Below, piece after piece: positions 61,536 through 64,000 of a stretch of 64,000 bases of DNA. The translations under genes and the position numbers were made by a program. Each line of letters begins with the position of its first letter. The first letter of the stretch is position 1. The notes under the pieces were generated by a model. The model ran no database searches. It saw only the letters and a program-made list of their open reading frames with translations, and was not told the DNA's origin. This DNA is from Clavelina lepadiformis. Lineage: Eukaryota > Chordata > Ascidiacea > Aplousobranchia > Clavelinidae. The stretch spans positions 15,314,860-15,378,859 of the forward strand of contig NC_135244.1 of the NCBI RefSeq assembly GCF_947623445.1, written 5' to 3'.

Positions 61536-63211
61536 TAGTGTGTCCTTTTTATCGTTTATTACATCCTGTTTCGAATTAATATAAAACGATTTCATAAATT
61601 TTCTTTTCCAGTAGTCTGGTTCGAAATTAGGTACATGAGCATTCTCCCAATCTATTATGTGTTCTTTTTCCAAGGCATGTTTATTCAAAGAACTCTTTTC
61701 ATATCGAAAGTTGCTTATGTCAGATCTACGTTCTTTCTTTCTCGTAGCAAAGAATCGTTTTGTTTCAACTATATAAGTACCCTTACAGCCTTTACAAGAA
61801 ATTTCGTAAATGGCACCTTGTCTATTTCCCTGTAGTAGGCTATAGGATCTTTGGGAGAGGAAAGAATGTCATCAATGTTCAAAGCCGGTTTGAAAGCAGT
61901 CTTGATTTTGTGATCTCCTAAAATTCGTTTCAGTTTTTCGGCGAGGAGGGGAATATACGGAACAAGAACAAAATCTTGGAATGCTTTGGAGTTATCTGAA
62001 TTTTGTTTGACCTTTTGTTGGCTTTTGTTTAGTATCTAATCCGGGTAACCGTTTAATCGTAAGGAATCTTTTACAGTCTTTAATTCTTTCTTTCTGTCTT
62101 TATCTGTGGTCGAAAGTGATTTTGCTCGGTGTAAGAGAGTTTTCACCACCGAGCGTTTGTGCTGTAGTGGGTGCATCGAATGAAAGTTGAGATACCTGGG
62201 GTTATGAGTAGGTTTCTGGTACACCTTTGAAGTGAGCAGACCTAACTTATTACGGGAAATATATGAATCTAAAAAAGCAATTGACCAATTTTCTTCCTTT
62301 TCCAACGTTAATTTTTAGAGAAGATTCAATAGAGTTAAGGTGTTGGTGAAAACATTCAAGATCTTCTTCTTTTAAAATCACAAAGCAGTCATCAACGCAG
62401 CGTTTCCGTACTTTGGGCGAAAAAATGTCGAAATGTTCTCTACGTCTTCCATGATAAAGTTTGTAGTAATCATTGACACAGGCGTGCCCATGGCAGTACC
62501 AAAAATTTGTTTGAAATGTTATCCTCTCACTTTCTAGCAATATCTATGGTTAAGTATGTTGGTAAAGAGCAAGATAACTTTAAAATATACCATTATTTCG
62601 ACATCAGCGATGTGTAGATTAGTAATCTCATTCACAAAATCCGGAGAATTCTTGACATGGTATTTGCTTTGTCCAGTTAGTGGCGGAATGATATCGGCTA
62701 TTTTCTTTGATAAATTATATGTTGGAGTACCAATGAAAGAGATGATAGGCAGCAGAGGAGTATCAGGTTTGTGGATTTTCGCCAACCCATATACAGACGC
62801 GGAGCGGAAGCATCAAAACGTTTTAACGATAATAATGTTTCCGCAGGGGAAAGTTTTTCCATGTTAGGGGCAGAAAGTTTGGAAATGAATTTGTTTAAAA
62901 TCTTTTCAGTAGTCTTTGTAGGGTCTTATTTCAGTTTAAGATATGTTTTAGAGTTAGATAATATTACTTCAAGTTTGCTTTCATAGTCAACACAATCCAT
63001 GATAACGGTGGAACTACCTTTATCAGCTTTTAAAATAACGATGTCCTTGTTGCTTTTAAGTTGATTCAAAGCCGCTTTTTCTTCTCTATTTAGAGAAGGC
63101 TATTTGCATGATGAGTTGATGACTATTTAGACAGCTTATGATTTAACTACGTAAGAAGTTAGCTTGACCGTTTGGTAATTGTCAATGTAGACAGTGTAGT
63201 GACAATGAATG

Positions 63212-63420
63212 GTAATAATAATAATAATAACAACAGTTAATAATAATATATAATATATATAACAATATGTATAACACATAACAATATATTAATATAATAA
63301 CAATAGTTAATAATAATATATAATACATATAACAATATTTATAACACATAACAATATATTAATATAATAACATTATATAATAATAACATAATAACAATAA
63401 TAATAATATAATAACAGACA
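63212..63420. repeat. AAT/ATA-rich simple repeat
   Basis: About 200 bp of (AAT)n with an internal duplicated block (GTTAATAATAATATATAATA at 63236 and 63306). It sits between the Penelope-like coding remnant and its right terminal repeat. Confidence 0.9.
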
Positions 63421-63450
63421 ATATAGTAAATGTCAATTGACAACACCCTG

Positions 63451-63760
63451 TTGTCACCTATTTACTCGCAATATTTTACTTAAACATGTTATATGTATGT
63501 ACTGTATTTGTTTGCCTTTAACTGCTAGTTTTTTATCTTTGCTTTATTATGTAATTTTGCGTTTCTTACGTCATAATACCATACATCATAATTATTTCTT
63601 AGTGATTGCTTGTATCTAGGTAATTTTATATGTTTGTAATTTTCAAAAAAGATTTCTTATTCACTTATTGTAATCTGCCCTGATGAAGCTCACCCGCATG
63701 GGTTTGCGAAACGTTGTTTCATAAAAGAATTAATTCACCGGCTGAGCACCTTTTGTTATT
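63451..63760 (+). repeat. Right terminal repeat of the Penelope-like element
   Basis: An inverted partner of 61233-61535, starting TTGTCACCTATTTACTCG and ending with CACCGGCTGAGCACCTTTTG. It lies upstream of the pol frame in antisense orientation. Confidence 0.9.
63680..63714 (+). ncRNA. Hammerhead-ribozyme-like motif, right repeat
   Basis: CTGATGA followed by the same stem (AGCTCACCCGCATGGGTTTGC) and GAAACG. The layout is identical to the left copy, with only a T/C difference in the variable core position. Confidence 0.4.
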
Positions 63761-63805
63761 TAACTTACAATAATTAAGTTTTAGTATTTAGCTATTTTAG
63801 CACCT

Positions 63806-63922
63806 ACATTTTGGAATTTAGTAGCTACGTTAGCTACATTAGTTACATGAGCTGTATTAGTTATACATTAACTGCATTTTGGAATTTAGTAGCTACGTTA
63901 GCTACATTTTGGTATTTAGAAT
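63806..63922. repeat. 68-bp-period tandem duplication
   Basis: CATTTTGGAATTTAGTAGCT followed by ACGTTAGCTACATT occurs at 63807 and again at 63875, with a third partial copy (CATTTTGGTATTTAG) from 63905. The units are built from GCTAC/GTTAC words. Confidence 0.8.
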
Positions 63923-64000
63923 GGTCCCCACTTGAACATAAATTGGCTTAGTCTCATAGAAATGACGGCACAGCATGACGTACAAAGAGAATTATTTCAG

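Larger units (their letters stand above)
61233..63760 (-). mobile_element. Penelope-like retroelement, nearly full length but broken
   Basis: Reverse transcriptase and GIY-YIG endonuclease fragments read on the minus strand. The N-terminal part is at about 63090-62880 (KADKGSSTVIMD). The next block is 62785-62534 (KIHKPDTPLLPIISFIGTP, LTGQSKYHVKNSPDFV). The active-site block at 62540-62300 reads CVDD where xxDD is expected with an aromatic residue. The thumb region is 62305-62036 (LLTSKVYQKPTH, PLQHKRSVVKTLLHRA). The GIY-YIG-like end is about 61835-61590 (IYEISCKGCKGTYIVETKR). Stops and frameshifts separate the parts, so it is inactive. Terminal repeats of about 300 bp flank it in opposite orientation (61233-61535 and 63451-63760). 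Confidence 0.9.

Noticed and set aside
63212-63420. Repeated AT-rich blocks as a CRISPR-like array
   Set aside because: It is a simple AAT repeat with irregular units and no spacers, in a eukaryotic context.

Overview
The window looks like a compact, AT-rich animal genome, most likely a tunicate (an ascidian such as Ciona or a relative). Small multi-exon genes with GT-AG introns of about 0.1-2 kb, a claudin, a MAGE/NSE3 gene, cathepsin B and many short DNA transposons fit an invertebrate chordate. The species assignment is inference, because no search could be run. Coding exons were assembled by hand from splice sites and reading-frame phase.

Left part (1-21.6 kb): six genes, all on the minus strand. 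In order they are a C-type lectin-like gene, an unrecognised four-exon gene for a basic 416-residue protein, a claudin, an NSE3/MAGE subunit of the SMC5/6 complex (seven exons, 233 aa), V-ATPase subunit e (82 aa) and a complete cathepsin B (seven exons, 331 aa). They look like unrelated housekeeping or cell-surface functions rather than one pathway.

Middle part (21.6-32 kb): no intact host gene. It holds a tRNA-derived SINE, a long fold-back repeat with a nearby half copy, a 3' tRNA-Leu fragment and a decayed Gypsy-type LTR retroelement. A mariner deletion derivative with clear terminal inverted repeats has inserted into the RNase H region of the Gypsy relic.

Right part (32-58.8 kb): a head-to-tail array of four plus-strand paralogues of the Sulfotransfer_4 P-loop family. 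All four have the same five-exon architecture (82/182/162/111/210-216 bp of coding sequence) and encode 248-250 aa. Each starts directly with the P-loop and ends in one hydrophobic segment, so they look like tail-anchored, cytosol-facing sulfotransferase-like proteins. The first two copies are nearly identical in parts of some exons and well diverged in others, which suggests gene conversion. The second copy needs a GC-AG intron. The fourth copy has a 4.5 kb first intron, and two identical antisense tRNA-Thr(AGT) genes lie in its first and second introns.

Far right (58.8-64 kb): hAT-like MITEs with recognisable 8-bp target duplications, and a nearly full-length but broken Penelope-like element. 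That element is bounded by about 300-bp inverted terminal repeats that carry a hammerhead-ribozyme-like motif.
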